The notes under the pieces were generated by a model. It made no database searches. It saw only the letters and a program-made list of their open reading frames with translations, and was not told where the DNA came from. From positions 1 to 64,000 of the forward strand of contig JAJSPD010000108.1 in the NCBI GenBank assembly GCA_021307315.1: a DNA stretch of 64,000 bases. Direction: 5' to 3'. The stretch's first letter is position 1. Each line of letters begins with the position of its first letter. Both the position numbers and the translations under genes were made by a program. This document shows, piece by piece, positions 10,064-22,160 of the stretch. This DNA comes from Bisporella sp. PMI_857 (lineage: Eukaryota > Ascomycota > Leotiomycetes > Helotiales > Helotiaceae).

Positions 10064-11223
10064 ATGGTCAGAGTTGCAATTGCAGGTGGATCTGGTGGCC
10101 TAGGCCGTACATTGGCAGAAGCCATTGCGGCGACAACGAAACATGATCTGTTCGTGTTGTCAAGAGAAGTGCGCAGTGCCACCAAAATTTTTATGTGGTG
10201 GTTGGTTAACTGTACTTAGACAAGCCACGCCTCTGCTGAGAAATCTCCGTTTAAGATTCTCAGAGTCGATTATTTGAATCCAACTCAGATTGCAGAGGTT
10301 CTTAGAGCCAACAATATCAATACTGTGATATCCACTATTGGAATTCTTTCCGAAGACACCCACAGAGCTCAGTTAAATCTCATAGACGGTGCCGTGGAGG
10401 CTGGTACGGTGACTCGCTTTGCTCCTAGCGAGTTCGGGTTGGACTACGTGAACGCTCAAGAGAAGTAAGAAATATATCGCCAAATTTCCGAGACGCCTCG
10501 ACTAACGAAAAATTTAGTGGCTATCCATTTCACCTACCTGGCCTAGAGGGGTACATGTCCAGCCAATATAAGATAGCGGCGTTCGAAAAGCTGAGGGCAA
10601 CCAAAATGGAGTGTACAAGGTTCATCATCGGATTTTTGATGGACTACTATGGCTTCCCGGCCGAGAAAATTGATATCATACCGTTGGCGGTCGTCCTGGA
10701 CGTTGAAAACTGCAAAGCAGCAATTCCGGCCGGCGGGAATGACCCCATCACTCTCACTCACTCCCAGACCATTGGAAAATTTGTGGCCGCTAGTCTTGAC
10801 CTACCTAAATGGCCGGAAAAGTCGTGGATCATCGGCGACACGATGACATGGAATGAGGTGCTTGATATAGCAGAGCAAGCTCGAGGTATTTGACCCTGCG
10901 TCAAGTTTTATGCCGCTATGCAACTGCTAAACTCCGGATTAGGTCAGAAATTCGATGTCACGTACGACTCCATAGAAAGCTTGCAACAATCAATGGTTAC
11001 GGAGCTGCCGGCTAACGTACCACGTTACTCAATCGCCCCAAAGCCATTCATGGATGGCATTATGTCGCTATGGAGCCTCGGGTTTGCTCAAAGGTGGTTT
11101 GACTTGCCATTTCGAAAAGGGGATGACGGGACATTGAACGAGCTGTTTCCGGAAATCGAAGTGCTTACAATGAAGAACTTTCTAAACAGGTGCTGGGGGG
11201 GGGGGGGGGATCTAAGCGGCTAG
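10064..11223 (+). CDS. NmrA-like / isoflavone-reductase-type NAD(P)-binding protein
   Basis: Four exons join in phase: 10064-10168, 10220-10464, 10518-10885 and 10943-11223, with introns of 51, 53 and 57 bp, giving 332 aa. The N-terminus MVRVAIAGGSGGLGRTLAEA is a Rossmann dinucleotide-binding loop of the GGxGxxG type found in NmrA-like and isoflavone-reductase-like proteins. Further family features are a VISTIGI segment, then RFAPSEFGLDY, and a helical block with the KMECTRF segment where the catalytic or binding Lys of these reductases usually lies. The likely role is an NAD(P)H-dependent oxidoreductase or redox-sensing regulator in the cytosol, with unknown substrate. The first donor (GTGCGC) is unusual. 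The last exon ends at a 15-G tract, so the exact C-terminus is less certain. The gene is otherwise intact. The identical palindromes at 9457 and 11914 bracket it. Confidence 0.85.
11195..11209. repeat. Poly-G tract of 15
   Basis: A G homopolymer in the final exon of the NmrA-like gene, encoding four Gly just before the stop. Slippage or base-calling error here would alter the C-terminal residues. Confidence 0.9.
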
Positions 11224-13182
11224 CTAGGTAAAAGATGCATACTTCTAGAACATCCAATGGCATAAATAGCTGTTATTGTTTAGCACGCCGAATCCAACTT
11301 CATCAAAGTTTAGGATGCGACATTCTTGATTTTTAATTTCTTTAAATGTTGCACGGTACTCCTAAACCAAGGACGGAAGTCTTGCTCAATTTGTGCTGTC
11401 ATTCGAATCACACATGGAGGCTTTGACTTGATTTTGTAAAGGCTATTACTTTGCCACCAGCATGTGAACCGGAGCCTCGAATGCTGGGTCCTAGGCCCCT
11501 TTTAATGCAACAGGCCACGCTGAATCCTAACCGATGGGCTGACGAGATGCCATTGCAAGGAAAGACCGTATCAAGCTGTAAATAGCTCTCAAGGATGTAC
11601 CATGGGGCGAGGGTCAGTATGGGATTTCGTGAGGTTATTACGTGTTCTCTCGGATAACATTACATTATTTGTAAAAGTTCTATTATTATAATACACATAG
11701 CAAACTATGCCAGGTTGATGTCCTTCAGTAAAGGATGGTGATCCTTCGCAGGGATAATTGCAGCACGTGATATTTTTACTGGCGCACTTCCAGGACTGAT
11801 ATCGCAAAATAACAAACATCTGCCTCGAAATAATAAATACTATTGAGAATTGGAGGATGTGTGTATTGCACATGCTCTCCCCGGTCCCACACATGCAAGT
11901 GTCTTAGGATTCTTTGATTATAATCAAGCGAGGCTTCAACATTTATAATTGAAAAGTCCTCGGCTGGTCACCGGGTTCCACTAGAATAGAGACAAGTAGG
12001 GTTGATATGCTTGTACGCCAGCAACTAATCTCAACACTTTCTATGTAGTATTGCGCATAGTACAATACGAAGAGTCACATATATTCGACACTCAAACCTC
12101 TTGTTCTCACCGAAATTTTGATTCTGTATTGGCCTCCCTGGAACACAAGGTGTCATGCTCAATATGACTTTACATTTCATAATTGCTGCAGCCATTGGCT
12201 TCAATTGGCAGACTCACCTACTTTTAGCCATTCTAGCTCCAGCCAAGCACAGCCAACTCTGACCCGTGCCTTGAAGCTGTGCATAAATATCTAGTCTGAT
12301 TTTCGAATGATACAACGCGACTGTACTGTGCACAAGCGCGTGGTCTCGATTATTTTAGATAAAATACTTTCATAGATACTGTCTCCTTTTTTGGGTCAGC
12401 ATTCTCAGTATTCCCGCAGGCCATATCAATACCAGCGGGCAATCCCTCCCTTTGCGAACCAGGTACGAAAGGGGAAAAGCAGGCTCAAAGGACGATGGAA
12501 GGGCCGACCTAAGTACGCACACGAGACCGTCGATTGTGGGAAGGGACTTTGCACAGTTCTGATTCGCAACGACTGCACACCCTGAATGCTCAATTATATA
12601 GTCATTTCAAGGGAACAGCAACAACGGCGAATGACGCATTCGTCTCACACCGGAAAGCCGAGCTTGACAGCCGAAGCTCTCCGATGATGATGCTTCTCGC
12701 TGGACACACGACGCTCGGTCTAAAGCGTTGATAGCGTTTTCTGGACGCACTTGGCAATCCTAGACCGTAGGATACGAACAGAAAATGTTGTCAGAGTCAC
12801 GAATATGATCGTTGAAGAGCTAAGGCGGAATCTGCAGCTCGCAATGCCTAAGGCGCTAATACAGGAGCTGCACCTCTAGTGATCCTCATGGTTTGACAAG
12901 ATCTTATTGTAGTCAGTCACAGCTATGACCATGGGCGTTGGCCGGCCGGCAGGTGAAATAGACTCAGACCTCGAATACTCGGCAAGGCTACTGGGGCCGA
13001 TTTAATCAAGGCCAACATTAACGACTTCCCCGCTGTAGCACTCGCAAAGGTATGAGTGTTGGTGAAATCAAAGTATCTGTTGCATTCTCTCAAATAGCAT
13101 ATGCACGTTCTGGCTTGGTAAGGCCATGTTGTTAGGTGGCGCTTTCCAGCCATATTGTGAGCCCAGCAGGGTCACACCTAGC
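11224..13182. other. Long intergenic stretch, no gene recognised
   Basis: Several short ORFs occur (for example 12391-12585 plus, 12923-13153 minus) without recognisable domains or convincing splice sites. The only distinct feature is the second copy of the 14-bp palindrome. Decayed coding sequence around 12400-13100 is possible but cannot be supported. Confidence 0.4.
11914..11927. promoter_or_regulatory. Second copy of palindrome TTGATTATAATCAA
   Basis: Identical to 9457-9470. The flanks differ, so this is not simply a longer duplicated segment. It lies about 690 bp downstream of the NmrA-like gene. A regulatory function is inferred only from the dyad and its recurrence. Confidence 0.3.
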
Positions 13183-16100
13183 CTAAACCATCGTCTTCCC
13201 AAACATCGTGACGGTCTCTTCCAATGCGCGCAATCTGGCTTCGACATCCCGCTTCCGGCTCTCGGCTGATTACATGGCCTCAGTGACATCCTTGTCCTGT
13301 ACTTTGCTCAGCTCTGCCTTGAGCGTATCGATGTTATCTTGATCCTTTCTTGCTTCATCCAACTTCGCCTTGACCTTTTCAGCCTCCTTTCCAGCATCTT
13401 GTATGCGGTCCTTGACTTCAAGATAGACGTTCGCATCAGCGGAAACAGGGAAGACCGCACAGCCAGTGGGGCTGACTTCTCCAGCCTTCAGAATGCTAAT
13501 ATCCACTGGCGTCTTGCCACTGAGTGACTCGATCGCGGAAAGCTGAGCGGACGCGGTATCATGCGACATTTGATTCAGAGGTGCGATATAAGCCACGCCT
13601 TTATCCTTAACAGCATAGTCCGCTATTAGTGAACGGATACCTTTTGAGCAGCCCAGTACAAGCTCATAGGCTGTCTTGGATCTTGGGTCATCGAAAGACG
13701 ACTCATACTCCGGATATTCAGCGATTGTGATCGAGGATGTATTGTCGCCTGGTCTGCGTGGTAACCGCTGCCAAAGCTCTTCAGTCAGGAAGGGCATGAA
13801 CGGAGACATGAGTCGCAAACCAGACTCGAGCGTGGTGTAGAGTGTGTCCATGGTTGGACGAACTTCTTCGGGCGTGCCGTCTGAGATGATCGCCTTCGAG
13901 TTCTCAATGTAGATATCGAATAGTTCATCGTACATATACCGGTAACTGATCTGGGTTGACCTTGCGAATTCACGCTCTTCAAGCGCCTGGTTAATTTGTT
14001 TTGTGGCGGTGTTCATCTTTGCCAGGATCCACTTCTCTGGGAGACTCTCCTTTCCTGTCAAAGCACTGCTCTCACGAGGAACAAAACCATCGCCGAGCTT
14101 TCCAAGGACATATTTTGTGGCCTGGTAGATCTTATTACAGAATCTTCGGTAGCCGTGCATCGTCTTTACGTCAAAATTGATGTCACTGCCAGATGCTTGA
14201 GTATAGTGGATGAGCGAGAACCGCAAGGCATCAGCCCCCACCTCAGGAATGCCCTGTGGGAAGGCTTTCTTCTGGTATCTTTCGGCATTCTTGACCTCGT
14301 TCTGGGCTAGGTTACCTTCTAGCAGCTTTTGATGCAGGCCATCAAGGCTGATACCGTCAAGTATATCTATCGGATCAACGACATTTCCGAGTGATTTAGA
14401 CATTTTTCGACCGTTGCTATCTCGTATCAAGCCATGGCAGAAGACCTCAGTGAAAGGCACTTTTCCAGTCAGTTTTAGAGAGAGCATGATCATGCGGCTG
14501 ACCCAGAATGGTAAGATGTCCCAACCTGTCTCTAAAGTCGTGTTCGGAAAGTATTTTTCGAGATCTGACGTCTTGTCTGGCCATCCGAGGGTACTAAACG
14601 GCCAAAGTGCAGAGCTGAACCAGGTATCTAAGACATCCTCGTCTCGTTTGAGTGTCACTGTTTTGCCAGGAAGCTTCTTTTCTGCCTTCTCCTGAGCCTC
14701 TTGTTCTGTCCTGCCACATACCCAGTAGTCATCGTTGGCATCATCCCCGCCATCTTCACCCTCAATACTGATGTAATATGCTAGTATCTGATGGCCCCAC
14801 CACAATTGTCTCGAGAGGCACCAGTCCTGGAGGTTCCGCATCCATTGCAAATACTGTCGTTTCTGTAGTTCTGGTCGGATAATGAGTTCGCCGCTTTCAA
14901 CCACATCTATGGCAGGTTTCGTCAGCGGCTCCATTCGCATCCACCATTGGGGTTTCAGTAGTGGCTCAACAATATCTCCTGATCGACTGCATATCGGAAC
15001 GAGCATCTTATTTGGCTCTTTCTTCGTATAGAGGCCTAGTTTCTTGAGCTCTTCAATAACGCCATATCTCGCATTGAACCTCTTCTCTCCGGCATAGTGA
15101 CCAGCGTTGCTGTTGAGAGTGCCGTCCTCGTCCAGGATGTTGATGAATGGCAGATTGTGTTTCTTGCCTAGGTTAAAATCATTGTGATCATGAGCAGGTG
15201 TCAGCTTGACCGCGCCAGTACCGAACTCTCTATCCACATATTCATTGGCGATGATCCCCAACTTCCTATCAGGTATTATCGGGTGTTGCGCAATCTTACC
15301 GACAAAGTCCTTATATCTATCATCCTGAGGGTGCACAGCAATGCCAGTATCGCCTAGCATCGTCTCCGGTCTTGTTGTTGCGACTTCTATTGTCTGGTCG
15401 GAGCCTTCAATTGGGTATTTGAAGTACGTGAGTGTTCCAAATTCAATCTTCTTGTCATAACCAGGCACGTCAAGCTTTGTCGCCTCTTCAAGCTCTTTCT
15501 GGTCCACCTCAAGGGTAGATAAAGCTGTGGAGAGCCGGCATGACCGATGTACAAGCCTGTTAGCTCGGTATATAAGGCCTTCTGAGTGTAGTTGCACGAA
15601 AGTCTCAGTTACCGCCTTTGACAACTGCGGATTCATTGTGAAGGCTTCCCTCGACCAGTCCACAGAGGCGCCAAGTCTGCGTATCGCCTTGTTTATCTCT
15701 TTATGGTAAGCCTCCTTCCAGTCCTGGCATAACTGCACGAACTCAGGTCGGCTAAAATCTTGCCTCTTGGACTTGCCATTTTTTGGGTGTCTGGCGAGCT
15801 GGTTCTCGACAACGGCTTGGGTCGCAATGCCTGCATGATCGCAGCCGGGATATATAGCGTTGAGAACTGCCGCATACGATGCCACCTGATAAGGATGTCT
15901 TCTAACGAGAGTGCCAGAGCTTGTCCGATATGTAGTTTGCCAGTCACCTATGACTAGCGTTAGCAGATAACAATGCTGTCAATACATGAGCCCACACATT
16001 AGGTGGCGGCATAGCAATAACGTATTTGCCTTTCGGCTCGAGACTGCCATTCTTTTCTGTTCGTGGTTGGAACAGTCCTTGGTCCTCCCGGAAGCTGTAC

Positions 16101-16399
16101 CAGGCAGATTCGACTACCTTCGGTACGTACGCCTTGTGGAGATCATCGTCCAGTGGTTTCAAGATCTTTTTCTGTCCAACCGGTGTCTCCTCTACCCAAT
16201 CTTTCGACTCGACAGCACGAACTTCCTGCTTCTTGGATTTCTTCTCCTTGGAAACACCATTGGGTTGTTGCTGCTGCGCCTGCCGAGCTTGCTTCTCCTT
16301 CTTGTTGGCGAACTTCTCAAGCTTTAGCCGCTGCTTCTCGCTCATGGGCTTCTCTGAGACCTGTATAGAAGCCATTCTCGATAGCACACACAGGGCCAC
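13183..16399 (-). pseudogene. Valyl-tRNA synthetase copy with frameshift and early stop
   Basis: The product would charge tRNA-Val with valine in translation. Exon 1 (16399-15998, or from an internal Met at 16375) encodes a Lys/Gln-rich N-terminal extension and the block ending MPPPNV. A 50-bp intron (15948-15997) leads to exon 2, which starts in phase with [10 protein letters not shown] (the HIGH-type signature). After [16 protein letters not shown] a single missing base near 15852 shifts the frame. The frame then stays open for about 860 codons with [10 protein letters not shown], the editing domain, the LETGWDILPFWVSRM block, GRKMSKSLGNVVDP (KMSKS signature) and the anticodon-binding region. 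A TAA at 13270-13272 interrupts the C-terminal coiled coil. Reading past it gives 28 further family-like residues to a TAG at 13183-13185. An HRS in place of the expected NWS (about 15540) and HQIL in place of HQIP also depart from the family. Class I, about 1020 aa. It could be a decayed duplicate or carry assembly errors. Confidence 0.9.
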
Positions 16400-17221
16400 A
16401 AGACACGGACGATAGCACAGCAGGTGCGCGAGGTGAAGGGCAAAAGATGGTATGGTAAAGAGGGTCGAGGAGGCCGGGCCAAGACTCTGACACTGAAGTG
16501 GGGTGTTCTGGCAATTGATGCTATGTCAAATGTAGTGCTGATCGTTGGGATTCACCGGGCGATTGCTACAGGGATCTCGACATCACCAGGGAAAGCTACA
16601 GGCCAAATAGTGGGGTTGGGAGGCTGTTCCTAGGCGAACCGGATGCGGGCCGCACATGGCTGAATTAACTAAGCATTACGACCGAAACTTCTCCATCGCT
16701 TCACTACAACATCCATTCATCAGATCCCTCATCAGCAATAGAAATCATAGTATATTTAACAGGCCAACGATTCCATGCTTGAGGATACGTACTATTGTTA
16801 TCAAACTTGGAGCACCAAATAAGATTCAGTTCTAAAGAAGCTCGATACTTGATAATTTCGGAAAGACCGCGACGACCGAAAAACCCTACTGTGTCTGGTC
16901 TCCCTCCGCAGCCGAGAATAGATGCCAGTTTACTCGGACCCAGAAAAAAATTGCTACTAATCTCCTTCTCTTGTTCCGCACCTATCTCATTTTGAGCCAA
17001 GTCTGAGTCACTTTGCAAGTGGTTGAAAGTAATTAATTAATTTCCACATTGCGACACGCCATTGGCTACACGTGTACTTACCGAGCATAAATTGACACTT
17101 AGCTTAAGGCTTCTTCGTTCGTTTACAGAAGCTTGGTTGGTGAATGGGTTGAAATTGGGAATTGCTGAGAAAACCACCGGACGGATCAGCTATTATCTAG
17201 CTTCCATTCTTTGAGATCACC
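16400..17221. other. Intergenic, upstream of the synthetase copy
   Basis: A minus-strand ORF at 16704-17018 (104 aa) has a fairly protein-like composition but no recognisable domain or spliced continuation. I see nothing else supportable here. Confidence 0.4.
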
Positions 17222-20200
17222 CTAACACTTCCAGCGGCAACCTAACAGACGCACCTATTATAGGATTAGTACTCCGTCTATTGGACACAGTCGCCCTTGA
17301 GAAAAAGTCGAGAGAGTAAATACTCACCGAGAGCCATGGATCGTCCGGGATCGGGAACGGTATGCCGACCAGTACATTATCACTGGCGTACGTCCAGTCT
17401 CGGACGTCGCAGAAAGGCAGCTTTTGATCATCCGAATCTTTCGTCGACCAGTTCTGGTCTCCGAGGGTGAAGACTATGTCCCAGAAACTGAAAGCTGGGA
17501 TCTGATGCTTGATCGCCTGTCCGTCACTTGGGACTTCTTGTTGTCGAGAGTTTGCTGGCGTTGTGATGCTCCTCTTGTCAAGGATGCCTTCAAGGAATTC
17601 AATGCTCATGGCATTCATAAGCTTACTATCTTTAATCATGATATTCGATCCCCAGGCCGCGGGCCGCCAGGTGTTTGGCAGATTGGGACTTCTACCAATC
17701 TCCATCTCGTTGTCGTCGTATAGTATGACGCCCGCCATGTATCCGTCTATGGAGGCAAATTCGGTCATATACGCTGTACACGTCCCAGTAGCGTAAGGCA
17801 TGGAGATCGTTGGCCCGACGCAGGCAGACGCGGAGGGGACGCCTTGGATCTTCGAGAAGGAAGTGCACACCGCTACGGCACCATTTGGCTGCGTAGTAGT
17901 CACCGGAGTTGGTGGATTTGCTAACGACGTCGTCAACATGACTTCAGTCCAGCCATTGGCCGGCGAAGCCGTCGGGCACACAGCTCCTGTTGTGCTTGTG
18001 GCTACGCTGTATGTCTTGTCATCAGTACAGACGCACTGCCTGATATTCTGGCGAGGATCGGCGTAATAGGTACAATAAGGCGAGCTGGCGGACTGCGTAG
18101 TTGTGATGGGAGGTGAGGTGCCTGTTGTTGTGTTCGACACAGGTGGTGGGTTCATCTGGCACATGCATTTTCCGTCCTGGCATCTGATAGCCTCTACATA
18201 TCTGCATAGTCCAGCGTAAGCACTTCGTTGGCAATCAACGTCCATATGGCATGTGGGTACTGGGTTTGCTGTCATCGTGTTGGATGATGGTCCAGTCGTG
18301 GTTGTTGGTGGGCCGGTCGGCGCGGCAGTAGGCTGGCTCGTAGGCTGTGTTGTCGTTGTGGCCTCGATACTAGTTGCGTTTGCAGTAGAAAGCGGCGGAA
18401 TTAGGGGACAAGAGTCACCATTAGCTCGTCGTGTTACCGCACCACAGCCCCAGCTCCAGGTGATATCAATTAACCACATTGAAGATTCCAGATCATTATA
18501 GTAGTTCCAACGTGTTTCGATACTCTTCCACCTCTTTTTCAATAGTTCATCATTTATTTTGCTTAGCCGCGAGTCAAGATCTGGCCAAATTTCGCGAATA
18601 TGTAGGATCATGTCCTGGGCCGATGCCGCGACACGAGGCTTTACACCGGTAGATACGTCATCTAACAAATCGTTCTGGTACGTTTCAAACAGGCGTGTGA
18701 AGAACCACCCTCCCTGTTCATTGAAAGGTTTTATTTCCGGGTTCTGTGTTCGGAGGTCACTATCAAGTTTCTTCCTAATTCCTCAAGCGTTAGCTGACCG
18801 TTCTGCAAACAAGATATTAGGTAGACTGGACTTGGTGTGGGAGAAACACTCACATGGCCGCATGGACCCGGTTATTAGTTATGTCTATGAGCCTTTGGTT
18901 ATCTGGTAGGTTTGTCATGTAGACGCCGAGCCGAATGCGTTCCAGATAGCCCAGCTTTTCTTCCATATGCCCTAGGGCACGGTCGATAACAGTAGGAGTG
19001 GAGACCTCGAGTTTCTTGAGTCTCCTAAGCCCATTAGGGAGATTGACTTTGGTATCCCATACCAGATTCTGTGGACTTATTAGTCGAATTCAAATAGGAT
19101 TTTAATGGTATAGTTATCAATAGAATAGGAGACGCCAACCTTATAACCATTCAGCTCCTGCGTCATTCCCATGAACTCCATATTGTCGTTACTTGCGATC
19201 GACTTCCACACGTCCGTGAGGAGGTTTTGGGTTCCAACTCCTTTGGTAGGGGCAAACATGTACTGCTTGAGGTCGGAACAAGTGAGCTTACCATTTCCGA
19301 CGCCGTCGACGCTGTCTAACGCTGCTGCGGCATCGTCAATGGTTGAGGTAAAGAACTCATTGACCCAGCTCTTCTCCCATGCGTGGTCGAAGGATGGGCT
19401 TTGTTCACCATTTGTGTCAAGGTAGGATGCGTGGTCAAGTTTCACTGCTTCTGGAGTACAGGCAACCGGATCCACAGTTTTGCTATACCACCGCGGCACA
19501 GCAGCACTGGCTGCCTTGGCAGCTTTATCCAGAGCATCTCCGAAATTTGTTTTATCTGCCTCCAAGAACTTCGGTCCGTCTGGATATGCAGGTGTCATGG
19601 CCGGTGATTCTGCAGGCATCACGGCGCTGATTGCGCATTTGCCTAGGATCGTCACGAGCTTCTTACGGCCCCGTGGTACTACGAGACGACCCGCAATGAC
19701 CCTTTTCCGGGACGAGTCCGCTGGTCATAGTGTTAGCTCATTGCTGATATTTGAAACCACCGTAATGTTCGTGGCTGGGTGTGACTCACCCTCATCTGGG
19801 TAGCCATCAAGTTCTGGGTCTAGGGTAATTGACCAGTCTGGACATGAGAGGGGACATGAACCCCTATTATTGTCAGTTCGCTGGCTGACTCCGGTCGTCC
19901 CTTTGGCTCCACATGATCCGCTAGTGGTTGTTGTGGTTGTCGTACCGGTGACGCTGCATCCAGTTACAGTCCGAGAGCAAGCAGTAGTAAAGCAGGTAAC
20001 GCTGGTCGAACTCGATACCGCTGTTTCACTACAAGCGACCGCGCAATCACTCACTACGGAAGTAGCAGTACGTACCGATGAGGAGCTTGATGGGTTCGAA
20101 GTGCTCTGCTGTGATTTTGTAGGTTCCGATCCAGTGATGGGGTTTGTCTTGCTTGGTCCATTTGTGGTTGGATTTTTTCCACCATCGCCACCTTTGCCAG

Positions 20201-21093
20201 GATTATCTGACTGTGGTCGACAGTCTCCTACTTGGGCAGATAGGATCTTGATGCATGGAAGGGAGAACTTCGGCAAAGAAGGAAACTGTGGTAGCTGAAA
20301 GGAGACGCCGGGGATTGGAGGAAGATGCCACAAAATAATTCCACTCCCTTGATCACCGCCGCATCCTGGACAGCCAACAAGTACCGGCACTGTATAGCGA
20401 CATCAGTCAGTATAGCTCTTTTATATTTCAAGTGGCTGGGGATCTGGGGTACTACTCTGAGCTTCATCAAATCCGAATCAAACCCAGGTCAGTGATTCAG
20501 GTTATGGGCTCATGGAGTAGGATACAGAGCAAATAAAAGAGGCACGAGTTGAACTTACCGACTGTGGAAAAGCTGTCAGATCCTGTCGTTGTAATCCAAG
20601 TATTTGTTGTCCATTCCGCATTGGTCACTGTCTGAATCGAAAAATCTGTTGGGACAATGCTTGCGGTAGATGTAATTCCTGGCACTGTGGTAGTAGTCAT
20701 TGAAGTAACGGAATTGCCCAATGTGAAGGTATACCCAATTGTCGTGATAGCTGTGGGGCTTATCACACTAGGAAGAGTGGCAGTTGAGGTTCCTATCATC
20801 ACAACACTTCCAGAGCTGACCATTGTTTGGCCATCTGGTAAGATTGTGGTTGTGACTGTGAAACTCGCATTCGAGGAAACAGTAGACAGAGTGCTTGTCT
20901 GGCTTGATAGTGTGGTGTTCCTCACGAAACTTCCAGTTGTAAAATTCGTTGGCGAAGTGCCAGTGATGTGCACAGTCGTGGAAGCTGAGCCTTGGGCAGT
21001 GACCGTAACACTGATGGCATGCTCTGTCACGATCTGGGCCCGCGTCGCGACAACACACAGCGTAATGACTATATTGTGAAGGAGAGGCCGCAT
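17222..21093 (-). CDS. Large secreted Thr/Ser-rich, Cys-containing protein (1136 aa)
   Basis: Six exons join in phase: 21093-20559, 20389-19790, 19720-19140, 19068-18854, 18774-17328 and 17254-17222 (introns 169, 69, 71, 79 and 73 bp). That gives 1136 aa with no internal stop. Residues 1-19 (MRPLLHNIVITLCVVATRA) look like a signal peptide. Residues 20-190 form a mucin-like Thr/Ser/Val region. Then comes a Gly/Pro/Cys block starting VPVLVGCPGCGG with repeated PxFPSLPKFSLPCIK-type Pro-Phe-Leu units, a second Ser/Thr and Cys-rich linker, a helical domain (about 400-640), another Thr/Pro-rich linker, and a Cys cluster of the form CHMDVDC..C..C..CMC at about residue 790. The probable location is the cell wall or outside the cell. 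The helical part reminds me of C-terminal tails of fungal GH18 chitinases, but no GH18 active-site motif is seen, so I give no enzymatic function. Confidence 0.8.
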
Positions 21094-21640
21094 ATTGAAG
21101 GAGCTGGCTTGCTCTAAGTCAATCTAGGCGTTTCTTAGATAGCATAAAGATAATGTGGGACAAGTGCTTCTTCAACGCTGAGCACTCGTACCAAAACAAA
21201 TCAACAGAAGTTTGCTTCAGAACAATACAAAATGATAGAGGATATCAACCGATGGACTTTAGTTCAAGAGCCTCGTGCTTCCCAGTCGCATCCAAGGCGC
21301 TTGCGGCACGGCCAGCCCTCTCATTACTCGAGTAAACACCAGTTGCCAAGAACATACGGTACAACCTTGACCTTTAAGGCTAATCGCGCTGAGTACAATT
21401 TATGCGGGGGCCTTCCTATGTAGGCTTTCTTGGGGCTTGGGGCACCAGCTGAACGAGCAGGCTGCAGATGTGCCTGTCTCAGAGTCGGTTGTCTTCTTGG
21501 CCGCAGGATATCTTTGGTGAGCTGCACTGGGCCCTGAGTCAATCGTCAGGTTTCTACCTTTGTACAGGCCCAAACAAATCAATGTAGAGCTTGAGTGAAT
21601 CACCCTTGGCTCATAAAATGAAACCCAATGCCGCTATAAG
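21094..21640. other. Intergenic, promoter side of the secreted-protein gene
   Basis: Only short overlapping ORFs on both strands at 21232-21603, without recognisable features. Confidence 0.45.
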
Positions 21641-21647
21641 TAAATTG

Positions 21648-22010
21648 CTAGTATTTGACATAGCCTCCATTTGCTAGAATCACTTCTATACATCCGTCAC
21701 TTATACTGCTAATATTCTCCTGAATTGTAGCATGAGTAGCTGATTTGCAAGCTTCTTGAACAGCAGTTCTCAACTTTATATGATCTATGAACCTCAGGTA
21801 TTTTTTCATACATACTCTGTTATTTTGTACCAAATAGTCTTTATAGGATTTAAATCGGGAAAGTTGGCAGGCTATAATATAGGTGTAATTATTATAGCCC
21901 CAAACGCTTTTTTGCAAGGTTGGATAAACACCTTTGCGTTATTTTGCTGAAAAAAGAAGCTCAGTGGATTCCTTTAGTATTTTTGTATTAAATGACTGTT
22001 TTGAGTAGTA
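21648..22010 (-). mobile_element. Tc1/mariner-type transposase relic (C-terminal part)
   Basis: Reading the minus strand across stops and frames gives transposase-like pieces: QQNNAKVF (family: QQDNAxxH), then FPDLNPIKTIW (family: SPDLNPIExxW, carrying an acidic catalytic position), then a helical tail ending ANGGYVKY in the open frame 21917-21648. Asp-to-Asn and Glu-to-Lys at the conserved positions, and TAG/TAA inside the frame, fit C-to-T/G-to-A decay. Only the C-terminal third is present, and I could not find terminal inverted repeats. Confidence 0.65.
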
Positions 22011-22160
22011 TTATAAAAATAGAAATCAATAATAGCTTTAGAACGTTAATTTCGGCTATTTATAAACCGAATTCTAGCTTGTGGTTAGCTAGCCCCTAAT
22101 TAATAAGCGAGTTTGAAAATCTGGCGGTTAAAGGGTAAAGGCGCAAGGAAAGCTTATGTA

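Noticed and set aside
15848..15890. A possible 47-bp intron (GTATGC..TGCAG) in the valyl-tRNA synthetase copy
   Set aside because: Splicing it out would remove conserved residues of the DHAG block, so a one-base frameshift explains the sequence better.
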